Shown one piece after another: positions 1 through 8,693 of a stretch of DNA of 64,000 nucleotides. Made by a program: the position numbers and the translations under genes. Location of the stretch: the NCBI RefSeq assembly GCF_024498195.1, contig NZ_CP101824.1:310001-374000 (forward strand). Reading direction: 5' to 3'. This stretch comes from Halovivax cerinus. GTDB lineage: Archaea > Halobacteriota > Halobacteria > Halobacteriales > Natrialbaceae. The first letter of the stretch is position 1; each line of letters starts with the position of its first letter. The notes below the pieces were generated by a model. The model did no database searches and was not told the origin of the DNA. It saw nothing but the letters and a program-made list of their open reading frames with translations.

Positions 1-4
1 CGGT

Positions 5-742
5 CTACTCGATGCCCTCTGAGACGTGGTCCGTGGCGCCGCCGTCGCTGGCGAGGCCGTCGGCCGGCGCGGCGTCCGTCGCGTCGAGCCAGCTCTCGAC
101 GGGCGGGACCGCGGCGTCGGTTCGATCGGCGAGGGTGTCGGCGAGATCGACCATCGCCGGGGTCGGCGGTTCGGACACCGCAGCGGCGCCCGTGGTAACC
201 GCGAGGTGAAGGACGTCGTGCTCGAGGCGGGCGTCGACAGCGACGGGATCGTCGGCGTCCTCCCGGGCCGTCTGGTCGCGGCCGAATCGCTGGACGGTCT
301 CGACGGCGCGGTCGGCGGCGTCCGTCCGCGAGAGCAACGAGAAACCGCGAGCGACGAGGACGTCGGCCGCGACGATCGCGAGATCCGCCTCGGCGTCGGG
401 TTCGGACGCCGGCCGACCAGCCCGATCGACAGCCGGCGATGCCGGGGTCGTGTCCGTCGACGTGTCGTCGCTCGAGACGGCTGCGTCAGACCAGGGCGGT
501 TCGCGGGCCAGTTCTCGCGTGAGTGCCAGCCCGACGTAAATGAGCTGCGTCCCCGCAGCGAGCGAGCGGACCGACCCGGGGTCGGTTCGCGGCGCGGCCG
601 CGAGCGCACTCTCGACGGTGAGCACCGCCGGGGTGAGCGCGTACGCGTCTAGTTCCTCGTAGAGCCGACGACGAAGTGGCGGCGGAGAGACGTCCGACAC
701 CGCATCGCGGGCGACTCGTCGACACCTGGCGACCCGATCCAT
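5..742 (-). CDS. DUF7114-type haloarchaeal protein
   Basis: A 245-residue acidic protein with no assigned function. It is mostly helical by appearance. The segment around residues 123-140 (AADVLVARGFSLL) resembles the helix of polyprenyl synthases that reads GDxLxARAxxLL, but I see no DDxxD catalytic motif, so a prenyl-transfer activity is not supported. It matches my recollection of the haloarchaeal family DUF7114. A low-complexity acidic/Thr stretch lies near residues 85-115. It is divergent from the enoyl-CoA hydratase gene, and the two start codons are 59 bases apart. The reading frame is complete inside the window. Confidence 0.8.
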   Translation of the reverse strand: MDRVARCRRVARDAVSDVSPPPLRRRLYEELDAYALTPAVLTVESALAAAPRTDPGSVRSLAAGTQLIYVGLALTRELAREPPWSDAAVSSDDTSTDTTPASPAVDRAGRPASEPDAEADLAIVAADVLVARGFSLLSRTDAADRAVETVQRFGRDQTAREDADDPVAVDARLEHDVLHLAVTTGAAAVSEPPTPAMVDLADTLADRTDAAVPPVESWLDATDAAPADGLASDGGATDHVSEGIE

Positions 743-801
743 CAGCGGGCAGTTGCGGCGGCGGACGCAAAGACCTTTGGAAAGTGCCTCCTCGACCGGG
801 T

Positions 802-1518
802 ATGATCGAAACGGATCCAGGTGGAGACGGCGTCTTGGAAATTACGCTGAATCGACCGGCGGCGCGAAACGCACTCACCTCCCCTGGGCTCGAAGCGCTC
901 GCGTCGGCGGTCGAGACCGCAGACGAGCGCGACGACGTGACCGTGATCGGTCTCCGCGGAGGGGGCGAGGCCTTCTGCGCCGGTGCGGACCTCGACGCTG
1001 TAGCCGACCTCGACCGCGAGTCGGGCAACGCGTTCGCCCGCCTGGGCCAGCGCGTCGCGAGGACGATCGAATCGAGCGAGACGCCCGTCGTCGCCGCGAT
1101 CGACGGTCCAGCGATGGGCGGCGGCCTGGAGCTCGCGCTGGCCTGCGACCTCCGGGTTGCGACGCCGCGGTCGACCTTCGGCGAACCTGGCGTCACGTTC
1201 GGCCTCTTCGGCGCGTGGGGTGGGACCGTCCGACTTCCCCGCATCGTGGGCGAGGGCACAGCGCTCGATCTCGCGCTCTCCGGGCGGACGATCGACGCCG
1301 AGACGGCACTCGACGTGGGTCTGATCAGTCGTATCGTCACCGACCCGGAATCGGTCGCGACGGAAGTGGCCGGGAATCCGACCGAGACGGTGGCGGTGCT
1401 CGCCGACCGGATCCGGGACCGCGACGAACTCACGTCGCAGGAGCGTCGGGAGGCGACCGCGTTCGGCGAGTGCGTCGAGCGTCACCGAGACGACCTTCGG
1501 GCACTTCGCGAGGAGTGA
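802..1518 (+). CDS. enoyl-CoA hydratase/isomerase family protein
   Basis: A 238-residue crotonase-fold enzyme, expected to act on acyl-CoA thioesters in the cytoplasm. The oxyanion-hole segments are clear: FCAGADLDAV near residue 55 and AMGGGLELALACDLR near 105. The first catalytic Glu position is kept (FGEPGVTFGL), while the second, normally Glu in the ALxxxLSG helix, appears to be Asp (ALDLALSG). The exact reaction may therefore differ from a standard hydratase. The start is the ATG at 802. The frame is open further upstream, but that part overlaps the divergent neighbour. No other beta-oxidation gene is nearby. Confidence 0.9.
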   Translation: MIETDPGGDGVLEITLNRPAARNALTSPGLEALASAVETADERDDVTVIGLRGGGEAFCAGADLDAVADLDRESGNAFARLGQRVARTIESSETPVVAAIDGPAMGGGLELALACDLRVATPRSTFGEPGVTFGLFGAWGGTVRLPRIVGEGTALDLALSGRTIDAETALDVGLISRIVTDPESVATEVAGNPTETVAVLADRIRDRDELTSQERREATAFGECVERHRDDLRALREE

Positions 1519-1575
1519 CGTGGGGCGCGCGATGTGACGGTTCCGTGGCCGTCCGTGCGAGCCCGGCTGCCCGGC

Positions 1576-2370
1576 TCACTCGATGGGATCCGGAGCCGGC
1601 GGCGGGTTTCGCTTGTGTTCGCTCGCCTCGTAGAGCGCGCGGACGTGCGCGACGGTCTCTTCGTCGACGCCGAGTTCGCGCGCGGTCGCCGCGACCGAGA
1701 GCGGGCCGTCGACGTGAGTCGCGAGGATCGCGTCGAGCGTGTCGTAGTCCATCCCGAGTTCCGCCTCGTCGGTCTGGTCGGCCCACAGTTCGGCCGTCGG
1801 CGTCTTCTCGACCAGGTCGTCCGGAACGCCGACGTGGCGGGCGAGCTGGCGAACCTGGGCCTTGTAGAGGGTCCCGATCGGGTGGCAGTCGACGGCACCG
1901 TCGCCGTACTTGGTGAAGTAGCCCACTGCCGCCTCGCTGCGGTTGCCGGTTCCGAGTACCAGGCGGTCTTCGTGATTGGCCACGAGGTAGTTGAACACCG
2001 CTCGAACGCGAGCGCGGGCGTTTCCGACAGCACGGTGGTCGCCCTCGGCCTCGGGGTAGGCCGACAGCAGCGCGTCGACGACCGGTTCGACCTCAATGAC
2101 GTCGTAGGATATCCCCAGGTCCTGGGCGACGCGCTCGGCGTCGCTCATGTGTTCGTCGGCACTGACCACCGCGGGCAGGACCAGGCCGTGGACGTGCTCA
2201 GATCCCAGGGCGTCCGTCGCGAGGTACGCAGTCAGTGTACTGTCGATACCGCCGGACAGGCCGAGGACGGCGTCGTCGACGCCTGCGGCGTCCACCTGGT
2301 CGCGGACGAACCCGACGATGTGCGTCCGGCGCGTCGCGAGTTCGTCTGCCGAGAATCGAAGGTCGAGCAT
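1576..2370 (-). CDS. nadE: NAD+ synthetase
   Basis: Ammonia-type NAD+ synthetase, 264 residues, which amidates nicotinic acid adenine dinucleotide to NAD+ at the expense of ATP. The ATP-pyrophosphatase loop LSGGIDST lies at residues 38-45. GTGNRSE and the C-terminal HKRNPPPAP signature are also present. There is no N-terminal glutaminase domain, so free ammonia should be the nitrogen donor. I start at the ATG at 2370 (MLDLRFS). Nine extra in-frame codons upstream look non-coding and the family normally begins here. The gene is convergent with the enoyl-CoA hydratase gene. Confidence 0.95.
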   Translation of the reverse strand: MLDLRFSADELATRRTHIVGFVRDQVDAAGVDDAVLGLSGGIDSTLTAYLATDALGSEHVHGLVLPAVVSADEHMSDAERVAQDLGISYDVIEVEPVVDALLSAYPEAEGDHRAVGNARARVRAVFNYLVANHEDRLVLGTGNRSEAAVGYFTKYGDGAVDCHPIGTLYKAQVRQLARHVGVPDDLVEKTPTAELWADQTDEAELGMDYDTLDAILATHVDGPLSVAATARELGVDEETVAHVRALYEASEHKRNPPPAPDPIE

Positions 2371-2523
2371 GTCACGTCGTTTGCCGTCGCCGACCAAATA
2401 GCCTCCGTCAGCTCGATATTCGTGGACGTACGTCCAATACGGTGCAATTACCCCGGTTGTTCGTCACGCCCCCGCCGGACGCCGGCAGTACGAGCACGTC
2501 CGTCAGAAACCGTCCGTGCCCGC

Positions 2524-2889
2524 TCACCGCGACCGGCCAGGCGGCAGGCTGTTGGCCGCGCGGAGGTCGTTGAGTTCGTCCATCTGGCAGATTCTGAGGC
2601 GGAGATCCGACCGAGGTCTGGCCGTACAGGGTAAGATCATGTCGGCCTCGCGGTCGACGTCGTAGTAGCGCGTCGCGTCGGACTGGTCGACCTCGCCCGC
2701 GAGCAACTCGGCGGCGCAGGTCGTACACCAACCCTGCTGGCAGTCTGCGGGGAGCCAGACCCCCTGTCGGCGGGCGGCAGAGAGGACGTACTCGTCTTCG
2801 TCGACCGTGATCGTCTCGGACCGGCCGGAGTCGATCCCCTCGACGTCGCAGTCTCCCGGCGCGACGAGTTCGACCTCGTAGCTGGTCAC
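2524..2889 (-). CDS. plant-type [2Fe-2S] ferredoxin
   Basis: A 121-residue ferredoxin. The cluster ligands are Cys50, Cys55, Cys58 and Cys88, the CX4CX2C...C spacing of plant-type 2Fe-2S ferredoxins. The sequence lacks the long N-terminal acidic insertion of the well-known halobacterial respiratory ferredoxins, so it is a shorter paralogue with an unassigned electron-transfer partner. It sits between nadE and the thioferritin gene, all on the minus strand but with separate gaps of about 80-150 bases. A role in redox or iron homeostasis is an inference from context only. Confidence 0.92.
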   Translation of the reverse strand: MTSYEVELVAPGDCDVEGIDSGRSETITVDEDEYVLSAARRQGVWLPADCQQGWCTTCAAELLAGEVDQSDATRYYDVDREADMILPCTARPRSDLRLRICQMDELNDLRAANSLPPGRSR

Positions 2890-2969
2890 GGGTGAACCCG
2901 GCCGCGGACGGCACTGTGCGTGTCGGTCACGATCGATCCCGTGGACCCGGCGAACCGTTGGACCGTCGC

Positions 2970-3632
2970 CTACGCGCTGTCGTTGAAGCGACGGTTCGTC
3001 GAGTAGGGGGCGTCACCGGGTTCGCCGCGGACGAAGTGGCCGGCGGGGTTGATCTCGCCGTCGCGCTCCATCGAGAGGAGTTCGACGAACCAGGCCTCGT
3101 GTTCGATCTCCTCCTGGAGGATCCGCGAGGCCATGTCGTACGTTCGCGGGTCGACGTCGCGGGTCATGTCACAGATCTCCGTCCAGGTTCTGATCGCACA
3201 CCGTTCGGCTTCCAGTAGCACTTCGAGGACGTCCTCAGCGGTGAGAGTCGTGATGTCGAGTTGCCCGCTCTCGTCGTCGTAGGGGACGGGCAGTCCGGCG
3301 TCCGGACAGGACGCCCGATCCGCGAAGTCGCGGATGTCGTTGGGCAGGTGACCGCCGAGTTCGTACACCCGCGGCACGACGAGTTCGAAGTGCGCGCGGT
3401 CTTCGAGGCGGGCGTCCTCGGTGATCTCCTTGTAGTCCTCGTGTCCGGCGAGGTGCATCCGGAGGTTGGTGTAATAGTAGTACGTCGTGAACTCCGCGCC
3501 GATCGCGTCGATGAGTTTCTCGCGCAGTTCCTCGGGATCGAGACCGCGTTCGCGAAGCACGGCCATCCCGACCCGTTCGCTCGTATCGCCGGGACTGATC
3601 GAGCCCGAGGCGTGAGGTTTGTCGTCGGACAT
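2970..3632 (-). CDS. Dps-like ferritin (thioferritin/DPSL type)
   Basis: A 220-residue ferritin-fold protein, probably an iron-oxidising mini-ferritin that protects DNA or proteins from peroxide. Likely diiron ligands are Glu47, Glu77, His81, Glu141/143 and the EEIEHEAWF helix (about 174-182). Cysteines at 109 (ASCPD) and 145 (ERCAIRTW) match the buried Cys pair that defines the archaeal Dps-like/thioferritin class. A further Cys is at 154. This is not the classical DpsA of Halobacterium. The start is the ATG at 3632 (MSDDKPH). The longer frame upstream adds a basic stretch unlike coding sequence. Confidence 0.88.
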   Translation of the reverse strand: MSDDKPHASGSISPGDTSERVGMAVLRERGLDPEELREKLIDAIGAEFTTYYYYTNLRMHLAGHEDYKEITEDARLEDRAHFELVVPRVYELGGHLPNDIRDFADRASCPDAGLPVPYDDESGQLDITTLTAEDVLEVLLEAERCAIRTWTEICDMTRDVDPRTYDMASRILQEEIEHEAWFVELLSMERDGEINPAGHFVRGEPGDAPYSTNRRFNDSA

Positions 3633-3765
3633 CGGTGTTCGGTCGTCCCACAACGCGACACTTAGATGGTAGACCGTCACGACGGAGACAGTCACACCGG
3701 CCTGGGTGTCGCGTCCGGTGATCGACGCCGTCGACACCGCTTCCGGCCGCCTCGCGTTCGACCCC

Positions 3766-5064
3766 TCACCCCGTACCGTAGACGCGGACCGACGTCGAGG
3801 CCGAGTCGTCCGGTGTTCGGACAACGAGCGTGACGGTGACGTCCTGCCTGACGGGATACGTCGAGTAGCCGAGGGTGACGGTGGACCGCCCGCCGTCCGG
3901 GACGTCCACCGCCGTCGAGCCGACGACCTCGCCGCCGACGACGAGTTCGACGGGACCGGACGCTGACCCGGAGCCGGTCGCGGAGACGGTCGCTGTGGTC
4001 GACAGCCACTGTCCGCCGGTCACGGGCGCGTTGGTTCCCGCGATCGAGACCGAGAGCGATCCGCGCTCGGAACCGCCGCTCGAGTCATCGGCGGTCACGT
4101 CGATCTCGCGCGTGACGGCGTCGTCCGAACACTCCACGCGGACCGGGAACGTGACGTCCTGCTCGACGGGGTACGTCTCGTACCCGAGCGCTATCGTCGT
4201 CGACTCGGTCCAGTCGAGCGTCACTGAGCGGCTGTCGACGACTTCGTCGCCGACGACGAGGCGGACGGCCTGCGTGTTCGGTCCGACCATCATCATGTCG
4301 CCGACGTTCGCGACCGAGACGGTCGCCTCGAACCGGTCGCCAGCGGTCACGGGGGCGTTCGTCTCGACGACATCGAGCGCGAACGGCTGGCGGACCGCCG
4401 GCCCGTCGCTGGTGGCGCCCGCTCCGAGACGGCCGTCCGCACAGACGGGGTACGCCACGGTCGGATAGCCGTACTCGATCCAGTGGGGCGTCTCCTCGAG
4501 CGAGAGGGTCGAAGAGTCCGATCCACCCTCGATCTCGTGGATCGCGACGACGGTGTAATTGCGTCCCTCGACCCAGACGAGGCGCTCGAGATCGGCTTCG
4601 TCGTCGATCGCGTCCGCGACGACCGCGACCGAATCGGAAACGCCGACCGTCTCGTCGGGACACGGCGTCGTCGAGAGCGTGTCGATCCGCGGGGGGTCGC
4701 GGCCGTCGTCGGCCACCGTCACCTCCCACTCGACGGTCGTCCCGTCGTGACTGGCGCGCAACGTGTAGGTTCCCCGCGATTCGAACCGGGCCGACCTGAC
4801 GGCGGTTCCCGTGACGAAGGACAGATCCAGGAGAGGACCACCGGACAGTTCGTCGAGGTCCCAGTCGACGGCGGTCGGATCGACGCCGTCGGGAACGGCG
4901 ACCTCGAACAGAACCGCCGAGTTCGGGGTTACGGTGAGCGGGTCGGGCGATCCCAGGCGTTCGATCGACCCCGACGGAGCCGACTCCGATCGGTCGGGCC
5001 CGACCGCCCCGACGCCGCCGACCCCCGCGGCGCCGATACACGATAGATAGGCTCTGCGTCGCAT
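3766..5064 (-). CDS. exported protein with repeated CARDB-like beta domains
   Basis: A 432-residue protein starting [14 protein letters not shown]. The twin-arginine start and small hydrophobic run look like a Tat-type or lipoprotein-like export signal, although a perfect lipobox is not obvious. After it come a PKD/Ig-like segment (about 40-120), a middle region, and two similar domains that each contain the phrase TNAPVT, a VANVG- or ATGSG-like strand, and a closing GYxTYPVxQDVT segment. These resemble CARDB adhesion-type modules of haloarchaeal surface proteins. No catalytic motif is seen. The start at 5064 is chosen because the signal begins there. Confidence 0.82.
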   Translation of the reverse strand: MRRRAYLSCIGAAGVGGVGAVGPDRSESAPSGSIERLGSPDPLTVTPNSAVLFEVAVPDGVDPTAVDWDLDELSGGPLLDLSFVTGTAVRSARFESRGTYTLRASHDGTTVEWEVTVADDGRDPPRIDTLSTTPCPDETVGVSDSVAVVADAIDDEADLERLVWVEGRNYTVVAIHEIEGGSDSSTLSLEETPHWIEYGYPTVAYPVCADGRLGAGATSDGPAVRQPFALDVVETNAPVTAGDRFEATVSVANVGDMMMVGPNTQAVRLVVGDEVVDSRSVTLDWTESTTIALGYETYPVEQDVTFPVRVECSDDAVTREIDVTADDSSGGSERGSLSVSIAGTNAPVTGGQWLSTTATVSATGSGSASGPVELVVGGEVVGSTAVDVPDGGRSTVTLGYSTYPVRQDVTVTLVVRTPDDSASTSVRVYGTG

Positions 5065-5196
5065 ATCACCGACTCCAACGCGCAGCACCAATGGTTTTCG
5101 CAGTTGACAGCAACCGAGACGGTCACGACTCCGGATCCGTCACCGCGAAAGCGGTTCGTTGAAGAGGGATGAATCCCGTATCCCTACGTACACGGA

Positions 5197-5267
5197 GCGC
5201 CGATGGTCCAGTGGTAGGACATTAGCTTCCCAAGCTAATAGCCCGGGTTCAATTCCCGGTCGGCGCA
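5197..5267 (+). tRNA. tRNA-Gly (anticodon CCC)
   Basis: A 71-base cloverleaf. The acceptor strands GCGCCGA (5197-5203) and TCGGCGC pair, with A5267 as discriminator. The anticodon stem is TTAGC/GCTAA with loop TTCCCAA, giving anticodon CCC for glycine codon GGG. The T arm is CCGGG TTCAATT CCCGG. The 3' CCA is not encoded. There is no intron. The 22 bases at the 3' end (5246-5267) recur three times downstream. Confidence 0.95.
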
Positions 5268-5625
5268 TCCTGCGAGGAACGGACGTGACGAGCGGATGCG
5301 CAATAAAGGGAATTGAACTACGGAAGACGCAGCGCGAACGGAGTGAGCGACCGTCTTCAGGTGGTTCAATTCCCGGTCGGCGCATACCGCCTCGAACGAA
5401 CGTGAGAGGCGTGTCTGCGCTACGAAGGGAATTGAATCAGACCAGTCGCAGCCCGCGCAGCGAAGCGAGCAGGACCGTCTGGGCGTGGTTCAATTCCCGG
5501 TCGGCGCATCCTGCGAGGAACGGACGTGACGAGCGGATGCGCAATAAAGGGAATTGAACTACGGAAGACGCAGCGCGAACGGAGTGAGCGACCGTCTTCA
5601 GGTGGTTCAATTCCCGGTCGGCACA
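5268..5625 (+). repeat. three tandem structured units, each ending in a copy of the tRNA-Gly 3' end
   Basis: Three consecutive units of 117, 124 and 117 bases follow the tRNA. Each ends with the 22-base T-arm/acceptor strand of tRNA-Gly (5363-5384, 5487-5508, 5604-5625; the last has one mismatch). Units 1 and 3 are almost identical, and unit 2 differs in sequence but keeps the same fold. Each unit contains GGGAATTGAA, which is the inverted complement of the T-arm copy at its end. Inside that pair is a second inverted repeat (GAAGACG/CGTCTTC in units 1 and 3, CAGAC/GTCTG in unit 2). No convincing protein is encoded. The short frames that contain RPGIEP peptides are translations of the tRNA-like end. 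Confidence 0.85.
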
Positions 5626-5832
5626 CGGTCGTGAGGAGCGACGGTGACGGGAACCGTCGCAATCGAGTGGTGAACGAATCGCTCGGCGGCGGCGAGTCGC
5701 GTTCGCCTCCGGCGCCGCGACCGGTGAGCGTGGCGGTCCCGGCGACGACGGGCGGCGTTCGCCGCCGCGTATCGACTGGTTCGTGCGGGTCGCTACCGGC
5801 CCTGTCGAGGGGCCGATCGAGCGGGGACGTAC
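5626..5832. other. intergenic, nothing recognised
   Basis: GC-rich sequence between the tRNA-linked repeats and the end of trm1. I see no gene, tRNA or repeat. It would hold the 3' end of the trm1 transcript, but no T-rich terminator is obvious. Confidence 0.4.
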
Positions 5833-6978
5833 TCACGACCCCAGCGCGTCCGCCGTCGCAGCCCGTATTTCGGAGACGTCGGCGTCGGTCTTGAACGTCG
5901 TCCCGCCGTAGTGGGCCGGCGTCGCTTCGTATCCGGCCGCGCGCAAGGTCGCCAGGAAGTCGTCCATAGCGTTGGCCGGGAGCGACCACTCCTTGCACAG
6001 GCGATGCTGGTCATAGTGATGGGGCACGTCGAGTTCACCAGCTACCGTCTCACACAGGTCGCGAGCGCGTTCCGCCGTCCCGAACGATTCCGGAATCCGA
6101 TCGCGAACGGAGCGAACGAACTCGCGGTCTCGGTACGAATCGAGCCAGAGCGGCCCGGCGGTGAGGACCCGTTTCCCGCCACAGATCGGACACTGCTCGA
6201 CCGGGTCGGCGATCAATCCCCGCGTGGCCGTCCGGAAGAGACAGTCCTCACAGTGATCGAGGAAGCCGAGCGCGTCGAGCGTCGAATCCGCCGCGCTCGC
6301 ACGATGGTCCAGTTCGAGGAACGTCCGGACGTAGTGATTGCGCGCGTACGTACAGAGGGGCGTGACGCCCACGTCGTACCGCGCGGCAGTCCGTGCGAGC
6401 GCCGAGAGCAGGGTCCGAACGCCCATCTCCGCGTGGTACTCGGTGTTCCGGGGGACTGCCGAATACGATCGGATGCCGCTCTGGAGGTGCGCACCGCACA
6501 GCGGTGCCGTGTCCGTCGCCGTCACGCAGACCAGGTTGCGCGCGTTCGCGAACGCCGCGTCGGCGAAGGGCATCGGCGTACCGTACGGATCGAGGTCGAT
6601 CACGTCGAGCGCTGAATCCATATCCCGGCCGCACCCGTACATGAACGCGTTCGCGTCCTCGCGGACGACCGAGAACGACTCCTCGACGCCGTTCCGTGAC
6701 GCGTTTTCGCGAGCGAGCGAGACGGCACGCTCGTCCCTGTCGACGCCCGTCGCCTCCCAGCCGTCGGCCGCCGCACGAATCCCCCGAACGCCGCTGGCGG
6801 TCATCGCGTCGAGGTACGTCCGAGCGCGCGACTCGCGCTCCTCTCGAAACGTCCGCAGGAGTGCGATCGTCAGATCGCGGTTCAGTTCCTGACCCGGATT
6901 GTAGAACACCGGTGCCTCGACGCCCTCGGTCGACTCGGCCGGAACGTCGAGTTCGATCCCGCCCTCCGATACACGCAT
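5833..6978 (-). CDS. trm1: tRNA (guanine(26)-N(2))-dimethyltransferase Trm1
   Basis: A 381-residue SAM-dependent enzyme that dimethylates G26 of tRNA. The N-terminal half has the methyltransferase motif I region (DAMTASGVRGIRAA) and the catalytic-type DLDPYGTPMPF motif followed by TATDTAPLCG. The C-terminal part carries a zinc-binding pair, CEDC and CPICGG. The start is the ATG at 6978 (MRVSEGG), since the open frame beyond it runs into the divergent SWIM gene. Trm1 beside a small SWIM-finger gene is, as I recall, a common haloarchaeal arrangement. Confidence 0.95.
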   Translation of the reverse strand: MRVSEGGIELDVPAESTEGVEAPVFYNPGQELNRDLTIALLRTFREERESRARTYLDAMTASGVRGIRAAADGWEATGVDRDERAVSLARENASRNGVEESFSVVREDANAFMYGCGRDMDSALDVIDLDPYGTPMPFADAAFANARNLVCVTATDTAPLCGAHLQSGIRSYSAVPRNTEYHAEMGVRTLLSALARTAARYDVGVTPLCTYARNHYVRTFLELDHRASAADSTLDALGFLDHCEDCLFRTATRGLIADPVEQCPICGGKRVLTAGPLWLDSYRDREFVRSVRDRIPESFGTAERARDLCETVAGELDVPHHYDQHRLCKEWSLPANAMDDFLATLRAAGYEATPAHYGGTTFKTDADVSEIRAATADALGS

Positions 6979-7062
6979 ACCGGCGCTCGGACCGCCCGGG
7001 CGAAAAACGCCCCGGTTCGACCATCCCAAACCGATTTTACACCGTGGGCCAGATGCTCTGGT

Positions 7063-7419
7063 GTGACCGAGCGGAATCCGGTCGATCGCTGGCACGCCGA
7101 CCTCGCCGAGGCCGGCGAGCTCACACCGGACCTCGTCGAACGCATCTCGCGACTCCACGGCGACCGCGGCGTCCGCGCCATCGAGGCCGTCGCCGAGCGT
7201 CGGGTAAAATCCTATCGCGATTTCACCGTCGTCGTCGGACACGAAGACGAGTACGTCGTCGAAGACGGCGCGTGCACCTGTAAGGACGCCAGGTACAACC
7301 TGAACTCGGACGATCCCACCGACCGGTGCTGGCACGTACTCGCCGTGAGTATCGCTCGCCGAATCGGACACGTCGACGTCCACGACATGTGGTACTCGGA
7401 CGTCCGTGAATTTCTGTGA
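7063..7419 (+). CDS. SWIM zinc-finger domain protein
   Basis: A 118-residue protein beginning at a GTG codon (7063). Its C-terminal half contains a CxCx(n)CxH SWIM finger: CTCKD near residue 70 and DRCWH near 89. SWIM domains bind DNA or protein partners. The N-terminal half has a helical, basic/acidic segment with no recognised fold. The gene is divergent from trm1 and convergent with the injection-system genes, ending 25 bases before the stop of the second tube gene. Its partner and role are unknown. Confidence 0.85.
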   Translation: MTERNPVDRWHADLAEAGELTPDLVERISRLHGDRGVRAIEAVAERRVKSYRDFTVVVGHEDEYVVEDGACTCKDARYNLNSDDPTDRCWHVLAVSIARRIGHVDVHDMWYSDVREFL

Positions 7420-7443
7420 CGAACGTCGCCGCGCCGTCGATCG

Positions 7444-7905
7444 TCACTCCGGAAGGCCAGAGATCCGTGAGAACTGTTCGTACGCGAGTTCGATCGTCTC
7501 GATCGCCATCCCCTGGTTGGTACTGACGAGGTCCGGACCGCGCCACATCGTCGGATAGGCGCGTTTGAACTCCCAGCCCCAGACGCGATCCCCCTTGAAA
7601 CCGTTCTGGAGCTTCACGACGACGTTCTTTCGGGTAACGTTCCCGCTCATGACATCCTGGATCCACTCCCAGAACCCGACGTCGGTCGTCATCCCGCGCT
7701 GTAACACGAGATCGGCGTGCGCGAAGGTCCCCGGAAGCGTGTGCACGTGATCGTTGACTCCCCCTTCACGGTACGTCACCGTCTCGAGTTGCATCGTGAT
7801 CCCCGAGACTTCGGCGAAGCCCGCGACGGACTCCCCGTCGACTTGTACCTCGAAGTTGTACTGCGAATAGGGGTTGTCGTCTGCCGTGTAGGGTTGGTCT
7901 GCCAT
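7444..7905 (-). CDS. contractile injection system tube protein (gp19-like), copy 2
   Basis: A 153-residue tail-tube protein of the T4 gp19/Afp1-Afp5 class. Typical features are the N-terminal NPYSQYNFEVQVDG strand, the FAEVSG turn, the YREGG motif with downstream PG, the LVLQRG strand, and the WEWIQD helix. It should form, or initiate, the rigid inner tube. It is the last gene of a minus-strand run (sheath, tube, small ORF, chaperone-like, DUF6760-like, this gene) and lies 36 bases after the preceding gene. It is related to but clearly diverged from the tube protein at 8854-9306. Confidence 0.92.
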   Translation of the reverse strand: MADQPYTADDNPYSQYNFEVQVDGESVAGFAEVSGITMQLETVTYREGGVNDHVHTLPGTFAHADLVLQRGMTTDVGFWEWIQDVMSGNVTRKNVVVKLQNGFKGDRVWGWEFKRAYPTMWRGPDLVSTNQGMAIETIELAYEQFSRISGLPE

Positions 7906-7941
7906 TGTGTTCGTCTCAGTAACCGCGTGCGGACCGGCCCG

Positions 7942-8208
7942 TCACTCCCCCTCGAACGAGTTCTGGAGGATGACTCCCTCGCCGGTACCGTCGATGAACG
8001 AACCCCGCGTCGACGCTGCGCCGCTGGAGTCGTCCGACCGTGCCACGTCGACGGGTTCGTTCATGCGTTCGTTGATCTCGCTAATCTCCTCACACCACCG
8101 GCGACGCTCCCAGTGCGGTAACGAGAGGACCGTCTCGTGGCTCCAGCCGAAGTGGTACGCCACGAACGCTACCTCTTCGAAGACCGTGTCTGGATCGGTC
8201 ACCCCCAT
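7942..8208 (-). CDS. small DUF6760-like injection-system protein
   Basis: An 88-residue protein. The first 50 residues (EEVAFVAYHFGWSHETVL..., then HWERRRWCEEI) match the small helical proteins, as I recall DUF6760, found in contractile-tail clusters beside tube and assembly genes. The C-terminal half is acidic/Ser-rich and probably disordered. The ATG at 8208 overlaps the stop of the upstream gene as TGATG. A GTG one codon earlier (8211) is an alternative. The tight overlap argues for translational coupling with the tail-assembly gene. Confidence 0.75.
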   Translation of the reverse strand: MGVTDPDTVFEEVAFVAYHFGWSHETVLSLPHWERRRWCEEISEINERMNEPVDVARSDDSSGAASTRGSFIDGTGEGVILQNSFEGE

Positions 8209-8693
8209 CACTCGCTCGCGTTTCCCGCTTCGACCTCCGCGGCACCGTCCAGATGGGCGTCTCCGTCGGCACCATCGCCGTCCGACTCTGCCGCTGCGGA
8301 ACCGTCCGGTGTCTCGACCAGCACCGCACCCGTCTCGACCTCGACGTCGAACCGCTCACCACAGTCGGGACAGGCCGTCACGACGGCGTTTCGGCCCCGA
8401 TTGTTGACCCGTTCGTACATCGACTGCAGGTACTCCAGATCGGCGACGAACAGGTTCTCGATGACGTCGGCGTCGACGGTCTCGAGCGTCCCCAGTTCGG
8501 TCACGACGCGGGCGAGCAAGGTGATCGTCAGGTACGAGGAGTTGGACTGGACCTGCGCGTCCGACAGCGGTCGAATCTCGTCGGCCGCCGTCGCGAGTCG
8601 CATACGCCCCTCCCGGTGGAGGGTGCCCTCGTCGTCGACGTATCCCTGTGGAAGGGTGAACTCGAACTCTGTCTGGAGTGTGTTGTCGGTCAT
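8208..8693 (-). CDS. tail-assembly chaperone-like protein with zinc-ribbon half
   Basis: A 161-residue protein. The N-terminal part (residues 1-100) resembles tail-assembly proteins of contractile systems: a FTLPQGYVD start, then a helical YLTITLLARVV and the FVADLEYLQSMY segment. A CPDCGERFDV knuckle follows near residue 108, suggesting metal binding by a dimer or partner. The tail is very acidic (Asp/Glu/Ala). It is coupled on both sides: its ATG overlaps the stop of the 55-residue gene (ATGA) and its stop overlaps the next start. Confidence 0.78.
   Translation of the reverse strand: MTDNTLQTEFEFTLPQGYVDDEGTLHREGRMRLATAADEIRPLSDAQVQSNSSYLTITLLARVVTELGTLETVDADVIENLFVADLEYLQSMYERVNNRGRNAVVTACPDCGERFDVEVETGAVLVETPDGSAAAESDGDGADGDAHLDGAAEVEAGNASE

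Noticed and set aside
5159-5557. Plus- and minus-strand frames over the tRNA repeats that contain RPGIEP-like peptides
   Set aside because: These peptides are translations of the tRNA T-arm copies, a known annotation artefact near archaeal tRNAs.
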